This document shows, in pieces, positions 45,144 through 56,296 of a stretch of 64,000 nucleotides of DNA. Each line of letters opens with the position of its first letter. Within the stretch, counting starts at the first letter, position 1. This DNA comes from Candidatus Accumulibacter sp. 66-26. Its GTDB lineage: Bacteria; Pseudomonadota; Gammaproteobacteria; Burkholderiales; Rhodocyclaceae. The translations under genes and the position numbers were made by a program. The DNA lies in the NCBI GenBank assembly GCA_001897745.1, contig MKUH01000029.1:42900-106899 (forward strand), read 5' to 3'. A model generated the notes under the pieces. It had not been told where the DNA came from. It saw only the letters and a list, made by a program, of their open reading frames with translations, and searched no databases.

Positions 45144-45920
45144 ATGGTCGCGCAGCAAGCAGAAAAAGGTTCCATACAGGTCATCGAGCGCATGATGTCG
45201 CTGCTCGACGTGCTGGCCGACTCGCCCGAACCGGCGAGTCTCAAGATTCTCGCCCAGACCACCGGGCTCCACCCCTCGACGGCGCACCGCATTCTCGCCG
45301 CGATGACCGCCACGCGCCTCGTCGAACGGCAGGACGCCGGCACCTACCAGCTCGGCATCCGCCTGCTCGAGCTCGGCAACATCGTCAAATCGCGAATCAA
45401 CATCCGCGACATCGCCCTCCCCTTCATGCAGCAGCTGCATGAGCGCATCGGCGAGGCGATCAACCTCGGCATCCGCCACGACGACGAAATCATTTACGCC
45501 GAGCGCACGTCGAGCGGCCGCTCGCTGGTCCGCGTCGTCTATCTGGTCGGCGGCCGCGCGCCGTTGCACCTGACCTCGGTCGGCAAACTCTTTCTCGCCG
45601 CCGACACGCCGGAGAACGTGCGCGCCTACGCCAAGCGCACCGGCCTGCCGGGCAAGACGCCGCACTCGCTGACCAGCCTGACGGCGCTGGAAAAGGAACT
45701 CGACAAGATCCGCCGCCACGGCCTGGCCTTCGACAACGAGGAAGCCGAGATCGGCCTGCGCTGCGTCGCCGCGCCGCTGCGCAACGACGAAGGCATCATC
45801 GTCGCCGGCCTCTCGGTATCGGCGCCGACCGACCGGCACAGTCCGGAATGGGTCGCGCAGGTCAAGGAAACCGCCGAGCAGATTTCGCAGGCGCTCGGCT
45901 ACCGCAAGGCGCGCAAATAG
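45144..45920 (+). CDS. IclR-family transcriptional regulator
   Basis: 258-residue regulator: N-terminal winged helix-turn-helix (about residues 10-70, SLKILAQTTGLHPSTAHRIL) and C-terminal effector domain (about 80-255, with RVVYLVGGRAPLHLTSVGK and GLRCVAAPLRNDEG). Divergent from lutAB, so it probably controls lactate oxidation; the effector could be lactate or another small carboxylate. It is followed by a strong bidirectional terminator. Confidence 0.92.
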   Translation: MVAQQAEKGSIQVIERMMSLLDVLADSPEPASLKILAQTTGLHPSTAHRILAAMTATRLVERQDAGTYQLGIRLLELGNIVKSRINIRDIALPFMQQLHERIGEAINLGIRHDDEIIYAERTSSGRSLVRVVYLVGGRAPLHLTSVGKLFLAADTPENVRAYAKRTGLPGKTPHSLTSLTALEKELDKIRRHGLAFDNEEAEIGLRCVAAPLRNDEGIIVAGLSVSAPTDRHSPEWVAQVKETAEQISQALGYRKARK

Positions 45921-45941
45921 ACGAAGGCGCTGCGCCAAAGC

Positions 45942-45969
45942 AAAAGGCCACGGCATGCCGTGGCCTTTT
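45942..45969. terminator. Bidirectional terminator between IclR gene and pbpG
   Basis: Perfect 28-bp palindrome with arms AAAAGGCCACGGCA and TGCCGTGGCCTTTT, giving a stable stem flanked by A and T tracts in both directions. It serves both converging genes. Confidence 0.92.
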
Positions 45970-45984
45970 TCGTGCGCGCCCGGA

Positions 45985-46920
45985 TCAGGCGTGCGTCGAG
46001 TGGCGGCGCACCGCCGAGGCGCTTTCCATCCAGCGCTTGATGCGGTTGGCGTCGCCGACGCGGGTCAGCTTGCCGGCCGAGTCGAGCAGCACGATGACGA
46101 CCGGCTTGTCGGCCACGCGCGCCTGCATGACGAGGCATTTGCCGGCCTCGTGGATGTAGCCGGTCTTCGACAGGCCGACGTCCCAGGTCGAGCTCTTCAC
46201 CAGCGGGTTGGTGTTGCGGTAGTCGAGCAGGCGGCCGCTGACTTCGACCTGCGCATCCGAGGTCGTCGAAAACTCGCGGATCAGCGGGTACTGGTGCGCG
46301 GCGCCGACCATCTTGGCCAGATCGTAGGCGGTGGAAACGTTGTTGCTGGTCAGCCCGGTCGGGTCTTCGAAATGGCTGTTCGTCATGCCGAGCGACGCCG
46401 CCTTGCGGTTCATCGCGGCGATGAAGGCGCTGAGGCCGCCCGGGTAATGCCGGCCGAGGGCGTTGGCCGCGCGGTTCTCCGAGGACATCAGGGCGAGCAG
46501 GAGCGCCGTTTCGCGCGTGATGACCGAGCCGACGTGCAGGCGCGAACGGCTGCCGCGCAGGTAGTCGACGTCCTCGTCGGTGACGGTGATCGGCGCCTGC
46601 AGATCGGGAACGCTGTCGAGCACGACCATCGCCGTCATCAGCTTGGTGATCGAGGCGATCGGCACGACCAGATCGGCGTTCTTCTGGTACAGCGCCTCGC
46701 TTCCGCCCTGCTCGATGACGAGCGCGGCGCTCGACTGGACAGCGAGGCGGCGCGACTCCTGCAGCTGTTCGGAACTGGCGACGGAGGCCTTCTTGACCAG
46801 TTTTTTCTGGACGACCGGCTTGGATTTCTTCTTGGGTGCTGCGTAAACGGATTCGACCGCGACCAGGTTGGTGCCTAGCAACGCTCCGAGCAGCAATGCG
46901 GTTTTCAGCGTAATCCGCAT
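45985..46920 (-). CDS. pbpG: D-alanyl-D-alanine endopeptidase (PBP7 type)
   Basis: 311-residue periplasmic serine peptidase of the S11 family acting on peptidoglycan cross-links. Signal peptide ends near VYAAP, followed by a Lys-rich stretch (APKKKSKPVVQKK). Catalytic motifs are SITK, SEN (LMSSENRAANAL) and SKTG. The Lys-rich region may bind envelope polymers. Monocistronic: terminator downstream, unrelated gene upstream. Confidence 0.93.
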   Translation of the reverse strand: MRITLKTALLLGALLGTNLVAVESVYAAPKKKSKPVVQKKLVKKASVASSEQLQESRRLAVQSSAALVIEQGGSEALYQKNADLVVPIASITKLMTAMVVLDSVPDLQAPITVTDEDVDYLRGSRSRLHVGSVITRETALLLALMSSENRAANALGRHYPGGLSAFIAAMNRKAASLGMTNSHFEDPTGLTSNNVSTAYDLAKMVGAAHQYPLIREFSTTSDAQVEVSGRLLDYRNTNPLVKSSTWDVGLSKTGYIHEAGKCLVMQARVADKPVVIVLLDSAGKLTRVGDANRIKRWMESASAVRRHSTHA

Positions 46921-47043
46921 GGCGGTGACTCCTGCAAGGTTCGGGGGGTGGGCGAAATTCTACTTTAGTTTAGCGAGCGGAATAGACAAATCAAGAAAAA
47001 TAAGGGGATACCAGATTTACCTAAGACCCGACTTTAATCGGCA

Positions 47044-48177
47044 TCAAATTTCGAGGAAGTCCTCCATCTCGCTTTTCCGGTCCATTGTGTCCTTGTAGCC
47101 GAGGTCGATCAGCGCCCGCGTAAACGGCTGCTCGAACAGCAGGTAGCTGGTCAGCGCGCCGCCCTGTCGGTTCATCGCCCCGACGCCGCGCAGCAGGGCG
47201 CGCACCGACCACGGCAGCGCGCGGGCATGGCGCGCGGCGATGTAATCGAGATGCTCGGACGGCGAGATCACCAGCGAGCGCACCGGGCGCAGCGGAATTC
47301 CGGCGCTTTCGCGCATTTCCGGTGGGATTGCCGTAATGGTCTGGTTGATCCGCTGCATGCGTTCGATATCGACGGCGAGGCTGTCGAGAAAGATCGACGC
47401 CAGCGAGTGGCCGGCGATCTGGGCCAACGTCGGGTAGGTCGACGAGCGCTGGCGCTGAGCTTTGTCGCTGGTGCGTCCGGCGCCGATCACGAGCACTTTT
47501 TCCGCGCCCAGGTGGATGGCAGGCGAGATCGGCGCCAGCTGGCGCATCGAGCCGTCGCCGAAATACTCGCGGTTGAGGTGCACGGCCGGAAAGACGAAAG
47601 GAATCGCGCTCGATGCGAGCAGGTGGTCGATCGTCAGGCGCGAGCGGCAGCCGAAACGCTGCGTGCGCTGCCAGACCTCGACGTCGGAATGCGCCTGGAA
47701 AAAGCTCACGCTATGCCCGCTGGTGTAGCCCGAGGCGGTCAGGCTGAGCGCGTAGAGCGAGCCGTTGGCGATGACGCGGTCGAGGTTGCGGAAATCGAGG
47801 TGGCGTTCGAGCAACTGGCGCAGCGGCTCGTTGTCGAGCAGCGAACGCGGACTGCGCCGAAGCACCCAGCCGAGCATCAGGGCGCCCAGCCAGTGCGCGC
47901 CCGAGGCGGCGATGCCGAGCGGATCGGCCCGATAGATGTGCCCGGCGTGCATGTTGCGCCAGACGCTCGCCAGCGACTCGACGGCGCCGCGGAAGTTATC
48001 GGCATGGCAGGCCAGCGTCGCCGCGTTGATGGCGCCGGCCGAGGTGCCGCAGATGATGGGAAAGGGATTGCGCGTGGGGTCCGGCAGGAGTTCGCGGACC
48101 GCCAACAGGACGCCCACCTGGTAGGCGGCGCGCGCGCCGCCCCCGGTGAGAATCAGCGCCGCTCTGCGATTGGCCAT
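47044..48177 (-). CDS. Patatin-like phospholipase
   Basis: 377-residue patatin family protein. The oxyanion glycines (LTGGGARAAYQVG), nucleophile elbow GTSAG and the catalytic Asp in FGDGSMRQ (DGS in place of the common DGG/A) are present. The family hydrolyses acyl chains of phospholipids; relatives in beta- and gammaproteobacteria are uncharacterised (RssA-like) cytosolic proteins. No signal peptide. The 123 bp to pbpG show no clear signal. Confidence 0.9.
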   Translation of the reverse strand: MANRRAALILTGGGARAAYQVGVLLAVRELLPDPTRNPFPIICGTSAGAINAATLACHADNFRGAVESLASVWRNMHAGHIYRADPLGIAASGAHWLGALMLGWVLRRSPRSLLDNEPLRQLLERHLDFRNLDRVIANGSLYALSLTASGYTSGHSVSFFQAHSDVEVWQRTQRFGCRSRLTIDHLLASSAIPFVFPAVHLNREYFGDGSMRQLAPISPAIHLGAEKVLVIGAGRTSDKAQRQRSSTYPTLAQIAGHSLASIFLDSLAVDIERMQRINQTITAIPPEMRESAGIPLRPVRSLVISPSEHLDYIAARHARALPWSVRALLRGVGAMNRQGGALTSYLLFEQPFTRALIDLGYKDTMDRKSEMEDFLEI

Positions 48178-48293
48178 CGGACGAACCTCCGGACGGACAG
48201 GATGCGCTCCATGATAAACGGGTTGGCGGCCGGCATGCTCGGGTTGTTTTCCGAAACCGGCCGCCGGACGGCGCGTACTGCGCCCGTACGACG

Positions 48294-50576
48294 CTAGATG
48301 GCGCTGTCGGCGACGGTCAACGCCGTCATATTGACGATGCGCCGGACCGTCGACGTCGGCGTCATGATGTGCGCGGGGCGCGCGGCGCCGAGCAGGATCG
48401 GGCCGATCGTCATGTTGTCGCCGGCCGCCGCCTTGAGCAGGTTGAAGGAGATGTTGGCAGCATCGAGCGTCGGCATGATCAGCAGGTTGGCCTGCCCCTT
48501 GAGACGCGAATTGGGGAAGACCTGCATGCGGATGGTTTCGTCGATCGCCGCGTCGCCGTGCATTTCGCCCTCGACCTCGAGCTGCGGCGCGCGCTCCGCG
48601 AGAATGGCCAGCACCTCGCGCATCTTCTGCGAGGTCGGCGAATCCTCGCTGCCGAAGCTCGAATGCGAAAGCAGCGCGACCTTCGGCACGATGCCGAAGC
48701 GGCGCACTTCGTCGGCCGCGAGCAGCGTCATGTCGGCAAGCTGTTCGGCGCTCGGCTCGTAGTTCACATAGGTATCGCCGATGAACACGGTGCGCCCGGA
48801 GAGCATCAGCAGGTTCATCGTGTAGTAGTTGTTCACGTCGGAACGCATGCCGATCACGTTCTTCACGTAATAGCGATGCAGCTGGTGCCGGCCGAAGGTG
48901 CCGCAGATCAGGCCGTCGGCATCGCCCAGGCGCACCATCAGCGAGCCGAACAGCGTCGCGCGCCGGCGCACTTCGCGCTTGGCGTAATCCTCCGAGACGC
49001 CCTTGCGCTCCATCAGGCGATGGTATTCGCGCCAGTACTTTTCGAAATTACGCTCGAAGAACGGGTTTTCTTCGACATGCACCACCTCGAAATCGCTATC
49101 CGGACGAATACGCAGGCCCGCCGCCTCGATCTTGCGCACGATCTCGTCGCGGCGACCGATCAGCAGCGGACGCGCGATGCCTTCGTCGCACACCACCTGT
49201 ACGGCGCGCAGCACGCGTTCGTCCTCGCCCTCGGCGAAGACGATGCGCTTGGGCGCCAGCTTGGCCTGCGCGAACACCGGCTTCATGATCAGGCCCGAGT
49301 GGTAGACGAACTCGTTGAGGCTCTGCCGGTAGGCGTCGAAGTCCTTGATCGGGCGCGTCGCGACGCCGGAATCCATCGCTGCCTGCGCGACGGCCGGCGC
49401 GATCTTGGCGATCAGGCGCGGATCGAAGGGATTCGGGATCAAATACTCCGGCCCGAAGCCGGCGGCTTTCTCGCCATAGGCCTTGGCCGCCACTTCCGAC
49501 TGCTCGACGCGCGCCAGTTCGGCGATCGCCTTGACCGAGGCCAGCTTCATTTCCTCGGTGATCGTCGTCGCGCCGACGTCGAGCGCGCCGCGGAAGATGA
49601 AGGGGAAGCACAGCACGTTGTTGACCTGGTTCGGGTAGTCCGAACGTCCGGTCGCGATGATCGCGTCGCTACGCACCGCCTTCACGTCTTCCGGCAGGAT
49701 TTCCGGATTCGGGTTGGCGAGCGCCATGATGATCGGACTGGCCGCCATCTTCGCAACCATCTCCTTCTTCAGCACGCCGCCGGCGGAAAGGCCGAGAAAG
49801 ACGTCGGCGCCTTCGATGATCTCGCCCAGCGTGCGGGCGTCGGTCTTCTTCGCGTAGCGCGCCTTGATCTCGTCCATCTCCTCGACGCGCCCTTCGTAGA
49901 CGACGCCCTTGATGTCGCTCACCCAGATGTTCTCGACCGGAATGCCGAGCATGACCAGCAGGTCGAGGCAGGCCAGCGCGGCGGCGCCGGCGCCCGAGGT
50001 GACCAGCTTGACCTTGCTCAGGTCCTTGCCGAGCAGGAACAGGCCGTTGAGGATGGCGGCGCCGACGACGATCGCGGTGCCGTGCTGGTCGTCGTGGAAG
50101 ACCGGAATCTTCATTCGCTCGCGCAGCTTCTTCTCGATGTAGAAGCACTCCGGCGCCTTGATGTCTTCGAGGTTGATGCCGCCGAAGGTCGGTTCGAGCG
50201 AGGCGATCGCCTCGATCAGCTTGTCCGGATCGCGCTGGTCGATTTCGAGGTCGAACACGTCGATGTTGGCGAACTTCTTGAACAGCACGCCCTTGCCTTC
50301 CATCACCGGCTTGGCGGCGAGCGGGCCGATCGCGCCCAGACCCAGCACGGCCGTGCCGTTGGTGATCACGCCGACGAGGTTGGCGCGCGACGTCAGGGTG
50401 CTCGCTTCGCGCGGGTCCGCAACGATCTCCTCGCAGGCCGCGGCGACACCGGGCGAGTAGGCGAGCGACAGATCGTACTGGTTGGTCAGCTGCTTGGTCG
50501 GCTGCACCGAGATTTTCCCGGGCTTCGGCTGGCGGTGGTAATAGAGGGCGGCGGCGTGAAGCTGTTCTTTATCCAT
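48294..50576 (-). CDS. maeB: NADP-dependent malic enzyme with phosphotransacetylase-like domain
   Basis: 760-residue MaeB-type enzyme converting malate to pyruvate and CO2. The N-terminal malic enzyme domain (to about residue 400) includes [27 protein letters not shown] and [15 protein letters not shown]; the C-terminal phosphotransacetylase-like part (about 430-760) is regulatory in relatives. The ATG at 50576 is chosen from similarity ([15 protein letters not shown]). It is divergent from pckG, so two anaplerotic/gluconeogenic enzymes share one intergenic region. Confidence 0.95.
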   Translation of the reverse strand: MDKEQLHAAALYYHRQPKPGKISVQPTKQLTNQYDLSLAYSPGVAAACEEIVADPREASTLTSRANLVGVITNGTAVLGLGAIGPLAAKPVMEGKGVLFKKFANIDVFDLEIDQRDPDKLIEAIASLEPTFGGINLEDIKAPECFYIEKKLRERMKIPVFHDDQHGTAIVVGAAILNGLFLLGKDLSKVKLVTSGAGAAALACLDLLVMLGIPVENIWVSDIKGVVYEGRVEEMDEIKARYAKKTDARTLGEIIEGADVFLGLSAGGVLKKEMVAKMAASPIIMALANPNPEILPEDVKAVRSDAIIATGRSDYPNQVNNVLCFPFIFRGALDVGATTITEEMKLASVKAIAELARVEQSEVAAKAYGEKAAGFGPEYLIPNPFDPRLIAKIAPAVAQAAMDSGVATRPIKDFDAYRQSLNEFVYHSGLIMKPVFAQAKLAPKRIVFAEGEDERVLRAVQVVCDEGIARPLLIGRRDEIVRKIEAAGLRIRPDSDFEVVHVEENPFFERNFEKYWREYHRLMERKGVSEDYAKREVRRRATLFGSLMVRLGDADGLICGTFGRHQLHRYYVKNVIGMRSDVNNYYTMNLLMLSGRTVFIGDTYVNYEPSAEQLADMTLLAADEVRRFGIVPKVALLSHSSFGSEDSPTSQKMREVLAILAERAPQLEVEGEMHGDAAIDETIRMQVFPNSRLKGQANLLIMPTLDAANISFNLLKAAAGDNMTIGPILLGAARPAHIMTPTSTVRRIVNMTALTVADSAI

Positions 50577-50939
50577 GACGGTTTTTCCTGGTTGAGCGTT
50601 CGTCAATAATTCATAATTATAGTAGCACAACGAAGCCGGCAGGCGCCTCTCGCGCCGCGCTGCCAAAGGGCTTGCGCGCAGCCCTTCGGGGGAGTCGGCC
50701 GAGCGGCGACTCGGCGAGCGCCAGTCTAAGCCACGCCCATTTGTGGCATAATTGTGGATTACCGAAACCACCTCGCTGCGCCACAAACGCCGAGCATGCC
50801 CGTTACACCATCACTGCGCTGGGCAAGTTTCCCGCCAGCCGCGACCGACGCCGCTCACCGGACCCCACCGGTCTCTCTTCTTGCGCGCCGCGCCACGGTA
50901 ACTCCCGCTTTCTCGACTTTCCTTTGAGAGTGTTTTGCC
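50577..50939. other. Intergenic region between maeB and pckG
   Basis: 363 bp without a gene. It contains an AT-rich start on the maeB side with a TATAAT on the minus strand (50616-50621) that may be its -10, a hairpin AAGGGCT...AGCCCTT (50666-50686), and a second GC-rich inverted repeat GAGTCG...CGACTC (50692-50712). I see no small ORF or RNA gene with good support. Confidence 0.5.
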
Positions 50940-52781
<1,842 letters not shown>

Positions 52782-52800
52782 TCCAACTGCGCTAGACTCG

Positions 52801-52827
52801 AAGGGCCGCCGATGCGCGGCCCTTTTT
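52801..52827 (+). terminator. Terminator after pckG
   Basis: Stem AAGGGCCGC (52801-52809) with GCGGCCCTT (52816-52824), six-base loop, and a run of five T. Confidence 0.88.
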
Positions 52828-52846
52828 ATTGCCTCCGGAGTTCCCG

Positions 52847-54007
52847 ATGCTTCCCCGTTCCGCCCCCCGCGTAGACGACATCGCCCCCTTCCACGTCATG
52901 GAGCTGCTGGCGCGCGCCAAGGAACTCGAAGCCGCCGGCCGCGACATCGTCCACATGGAGGTCGGCGAACCGGACTTCCCGACGCCTGCGCCGATCGTCG
53001 CCGCGGCGCAGGCGCATCTGGCCGGCGGCCGCGTCTTCTATACGCCGGCGCTCGGCCTGCCCGAGCTGCGCGAAGCCATTTCCGCCTTCTACCGAACGCG
53101 CTACGGCGTCGATGTTCCGGCGTCGCGCATCGTCGTCACGGCCGGCGCCTCCGGCGCCCTGCTGCTCGCCCTCGCCTGCCTCGCCGCACCCGGCAGCGAA
53201 TGGCTGCTCACCGATCCCGGCTACCCGTGCAACCGCCACTTCGTACGCAGCTTCGAAGGCGTTCCGGTCGGCATTCCGGTCGGCGCGGAAAGCAACTTCC
53301 AGCCGACGCTCGCCGACCTCGAACGACACTGGAACGAACGCACTGCGGGCGCGCTCTTCGCGTCACCGGCCAACCCGACCGGGACCATGCTCGACGCCGG
53401 CACGCTCGCCGCCATCGCCGGCTTCGTGCGGCAACGCGGCGGCCAGTTGATCGTCGACGAGATCTATCACGGACTGACTTACGAAGAGGACGCGCCGACC
53501 GCGCTGCAGTTCGGCAACGACATCTTCGTCGTGCAGAGCTTCTCCAAGTACTTCAACATGACCGGCTGGCGCCTCGGCTGGCTGGTCGTTCCCGAGCGTT
53601 TCGCGCGCGACGTCGAGAAGCTCGCGCAGAACCTCTTCATCGCGCCATCGACGCCGGCGCAGCACGCCGCGCTCGCCGCCTTCCACCCGGAAACGATCGC
53701 GATCCTGGAAAGCCGCCGCGCCGAACTCCGCCGGCGGCGCGACTTTCTGGCGCCCGAACTCGAGCGCCTGGGCTTTCGCCTGAGCGCCAGGCCGGAAGGA
53801 GCCTTCTACATCTACGCCGACTGCAGCGCGCTCACCGACGACAGCGAGCGCTTCGCCCGCACGCTGCTCGAAACAGCCGGCGTCGCCGTCACCCCCGGGC
53901 TGGATTTCGGCACGCACGCACCGGAGCGCCACCTGCGCCTCGCCTACGCAACGGAGGTCGGGCGCCTGGGCGAAGCCATCGACCGCATCCGGCGCTTCCT
54001 CGGCTAG
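52847..54007 (+). CDS. PLP-dependent class I/II aminotransferase
   Basis: 386-residue fold-type I aminotransferase. Visible elements are EVGEPDFPTP, YTPALGLPELREAI, the cofactor site region SPANPTGTML, DEIYHGLTY and the PLP lysine in SFSKYFNMTGWRLGW. Amino donor and keto acceptor are not determined; aspartate/alanine-type activity is common in this branch. CGGAG lies 6 nt before the ATG at 52847. The gene is independent of pckG because a terminator lies between. Confidence 0.9.
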   Translation: MLPRSAPRVDDIAPFHVMELLARAKELEAAGRDIVHMEVGEPDFPTPAPIVAAAQAHLAGGRVFYTPALGLPELREAISAFYRTRYGVDVPASRIVVTAGASGALLLALACLAAPGSEWLLTDPGYPCNRHFVRSFEGVPVGIPVGAESNFQPTLADLERHWNERTAGALFASPANPTGTMLDAGTLAAIAGFVRQRGGQLIVDEIYHGLTYEEDAPTALQFGNDIFVVQSFSKYFNMTGWRLGWLVVPERFARDVEKLAQNLFIAPSTPAQHAALAAFHPETIAILESRRAELRRRRDFLAPELERLGFRLSARPEGAFYIYADCSALTDDSERFARTLLETAGVAVTPGLDFGTHAPERHLRLAYATEVGRLGEAIDRIRRFLG

Positions 54008-54040
54008 CCGAAAGAGGCCAATGCAAGCGGCAGAAAAAGA

Positions 54041-54066
54041 AAAGGCGTAACCGGAGTTACGCCTTT
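54041..54066. terminator. Bidirectional terminator
   Basis: AAAGGCGTAAC (54041-54051), loop CGGA, GTTACGCCTTT (54056-54066), with an A-rich tract before and T-rich sequence within. It serves the aminotransferase gene and the converging histone-like gene. Confidence 0.85.
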
Positions 54067-54133
54067 CATTCGAGAGCGGGCGAGGCGAGCCAGGCTCGTC
54101 CCGTCCCACGCAGGATAGCGCTTGCTTCGGCGC

Positions 54134-55153
54134 TTACTTCGGACGCGAACCGGTCGGGAACGGCCATGCCCCGGTCGGATTGAGCGCCGACTTGAGGCCC
54201 GGCGTTGCGGCCGTAGACGGCGTCGGAGCGGCTTCCGGGGTCGCAGCGGCGCGCGACGCGGGTGCGGCCGCAGCGGCTGGCGCAGGAGCGGCCTTCGGGG
54301 CGGCGGCGGGCTTCGCGGCAGGCTTCGGCGCGGCTTTCTTTGCAGCCGGCTTGGCGGCAACCTTCGCTACTACGGGCTTGGCGGCAGCTTTCGGCGCGGC
54401 GGGCTTGGCAGCGGGCTTCGGCGCAGCCTTCTTCGCGACGGGCTTGGCAGCGGCCTTCGGTGCAGCCTTCTTCACCGCCGGCTTGGCAGCGGCTTTCGGG
54501 GCGGCCTTCTTCGCGACGGGCTTGGCGGCGGCCTTCGGCGCAGCCTTCTTCGCCGCCGGCTTGGCGGCAACCTTCGGCGCGGCCTTCTTCGCGACGGGCT
54601 TGGCGGCGGCCTTCGGTGCAGCCTTCTTCACCGCCGGCTTGGCGGCAGCCTTCGGCGCGGCCTTCTTCGCGACGGGCTTGGCGGCGGCCTTCGGTGCAGC
54701 CTTCTTCGCCGCCGGCTTGGCGACAGCCTTCGGCGCGGCCTTCTTCGCGACGGGCTTGGCGGCGGCCTTCGGTGCAGCCTTCTTCACCGCCGGCTTGGCG
54801 GCAGCCTTCACGGCAGCGGGTTTGGCCGCAGCCTTCACGGCAGTCTTCGCCGCGGGTTTGGCAGCGGCTTTCGGCGCAGCCTTCTTCGCCGCCGGCTTTG
54901 CGACAACCTTCGGCGCGGCCTTCTTCGCAACGGGCTTGGCGGCGGCCTTCGGCGCAGCCTTCTTCACCGCCGGCTTGGCGGCAGCCTTCGTCGCGGCGGG
55001 TTTGGCCGCAGCCTTCACGGCGGTCTTCGCCGCGGGTTTGGCAGCGGCTTTCGGCGCAGCTTTCGTCGCAGCAGGTTTGGCGGCCGCCTTCGGTGCGGCT
55101 TTCTTCACTACGGGCTTCTCCGCCGCTTTGGGTTTCTTTGCACTTGTTGCCAT
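54134..55153 (-). CDS. Histone H1-like Lys/Ala/Pro repeat protein
   Basis: 339-residue, almost purely Lys/Ala/Pro/Val protein related in composition to AlgP (AlgR3) and bacterial histone H1-like proteins; expected to bind DNA non-specifically through its basic tail. The body is a 13-residue periodicity of the type KKAAPKAAAKPVA over about residues 15-270. The last 60 residues are less basic (Ala/Pro/Thr-rich, ending TGAWPFPTGSRPK). A perfect AAGGAGGT ribosome site precedes the ATG. The repeats make copy-number change by slippage or recombination likely. Confidence 0.88.
   Translation of the reverse strand: MATSAKKPKAAEKPVVKKAAPKAAAKPAATKAAPKAAAKPAAKTAVKAAAKPAATKAAAKPAVKKAAPKAAAKPVAKKAAPKVVAKPAAKKAAPKAAAKPAAKTAVKAAAKPAAVKAAAKPAVKKAAPKAAAKPVAKKAAPKAVAKPAAKKAAPKAAAKPVAKKAAPKAAAKPAVKKAAPKAAAKPVAKKAAPKVAAKPAAKKAAPKAAAKPVAKKAAPKAAAKPAVKKAAPKAAAKPVAKKAAPKPAAKPAAPKAAAKPVVAKVAAKPAAKKAAPKPAAKPAAAPKAAPAPAAAAAPASRAAATPEAAPTPSTAATPGLKSALNPTGAWPFPTGSRPK
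54400..55110 (-). repeat. 39-bp tandem repeats within the histone-like gene
   Basis: Units of 39 bp coding for a 13-residue unit alternate between two main variants (KPVAKKAAPKA and KPAVKKAAPKA types), interrupted twice by a KTAVKAAAKPA block, which is itself a larger duplicated segment. Boundaries are approximate. Confidence 0.8.
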
Positions 55154-55735
55154 GGTTACCTCCTTCTTGGAATTCGAGGAACAGTTCTAACGAGCACCTA
55201 CCAAAACACCACGATCCGCGTGAACGAAGCCGGACCATCCAACGTGCGCATCATGCATATCGCGTACCTCGCCGACGCACCGATTGAATCCGTAAACAGC
55301 AATGACAGCCTGAAAGAAAGGGAGCGAAGCGGGTGCCGAGGCCGGGGTCGGGGCCGTGTCGAGCTTGCGGGATCGACCTTGCCCGCGGAGGGCAGACGAA
55401 TCGCACGGGGCACGAAGCAAAGAGGGAAAAAAGAAGGAGGAGCAGCGACGGAAGCCGTACCGGAGGAGTCCGGTGAGCATGTTGAAAATGCTTTTCGAAT
55501 GATTCGGCGTTCCGCTTATATCCATCGCATTTCGCATCCAGAGCGCCCCGGAGAGTAAAGCGCCTCGCGGAGCCGTTGGGCAACACCTACTATATGTTGT
55601 GTCACCCCTGCAATTTTCGACTAATTCTAGTAGCGCCCAATACTTGACGCAAGAAGTATTTTATGACCAGAGGAACGTGCAAAAAAAACTGTCTCCATCT
55701 GGCGACACAGGCTGCGCGATGATGGATGAAAAGCC
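55154..55735. other. Long intergenic region before the histone-like gene
   Basis: 582 bp. The first 12 bases hold the ribosome site of the histone-like gene. The rest has no ORF with convincing codon use or similarity on either strand. The part from about 55490 to 55720 is AT-richer than its surroundings (for example CTACTATATGTTG near 55590 and TTCGACTAATTCTAGTAG near 55615) and may hold the promoter of the histone-like gene. I see no tRNA, CRISPR or insertion sequence. Confidence 0.5.
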
Positions 55736-56296
55736 CTACTCGTGCGAAGCGATGCCCTTCGCGACGGCCAGGCGGCGCCATTCGAAACACGGCCCGGGAT
55801 CCGTTTTCCGCCCGGGCGAAACGTCCGAATGTCCGGCGATATCGAGCGCTCCGTAGTACGCGTGCAGCGCGGCCAACAGCGCATTCAGCCGCGCATACTG
55901 TGCAGTTTCGAAAGGCAGTTCATCGCAACCTTCGAGCTCGATGCCGACTGAGAAATCGTTGCAGCGCGCGCGCCCTTTCCAGCTCGAAACTCCCGCATGC
56001 CACGCGCGCCGATCGCAAGAAACGAACTGGATCAACTCACCGTCTCGCCGGATCAGGAAATGCGCGGAGACGCGCAGGGCGGCGATTTCAGCAAAATAGG
56101 GATGCGCCGACGGGTCGAGGGAATTAGTGAACAGGCGGGCGATATCGTCGCTACCGAAACGGCCGGGCGGAAGACTGATCGCATGCACGACGATCAACGA
56201 AGGAAGGACACCCGCCGGGCGGTCGTCGACATTGGGCGAGTCGATGCGACGCGCCAAGCTCAGCCAGCCCTCCTCGAATCTGGCGACGGCACTCAT
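55736..56296 (-). CDS. ampD: 1,6-anhydro-N-acetylmuramyl-L-alanine amidase
   Basis: 186-residue cytosolic zinc amidase recycling peptidoglycan fragments. Zinc-ligand regions are VVHAISLPPG near the N-terminus, HSDVSPGRKTDPGP near the C-terminus, with SAHFLI and RAWHAGVSSWKG between. Length is typical. The start overlaps the pilR stop by 4 nt, so it is co-translated with the pilSR two-component genes. Confidence 0.93.
   Translation of the reverse strand: MSAVARFEEGWLSLARRIDSPNVDDRPAGVLPSLIVVHAISLPPGRFGSDDIARLFTNSLDPSAHPYFAEIAALRVSAHFLIRRDGELIQFVSCDRRAWHAGVSSWKGRARCNDFSVGIELEGCDELPFETAQYARLNALLAALHAYYGALDIAGHSDVSPGRKTDPGPCFEWRRLAVAKGIASHE

Noticed and set aside
54400..55110. Regular repeats as a possible CRISPR array
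   Set aside because: The repeats are contiguous 39-bp coding units without spacers, in frame with one protein, and no cas genes occur in the window.
54180..55190. Plus-strand ORF of about 336 codons rich in Ala, Gly and Phe, opposite the histone-like gene
   Set aside because: Mirror image of the Lys/Ala/Pro repeats; the minus strand has the perfect ribosome site and a recognisable composition.
55154..55735. Several short ORFs in the intergenic region before the histone-like gene
   Set aside because: They overlap on both strands, lack ribosome sites and show no family features.
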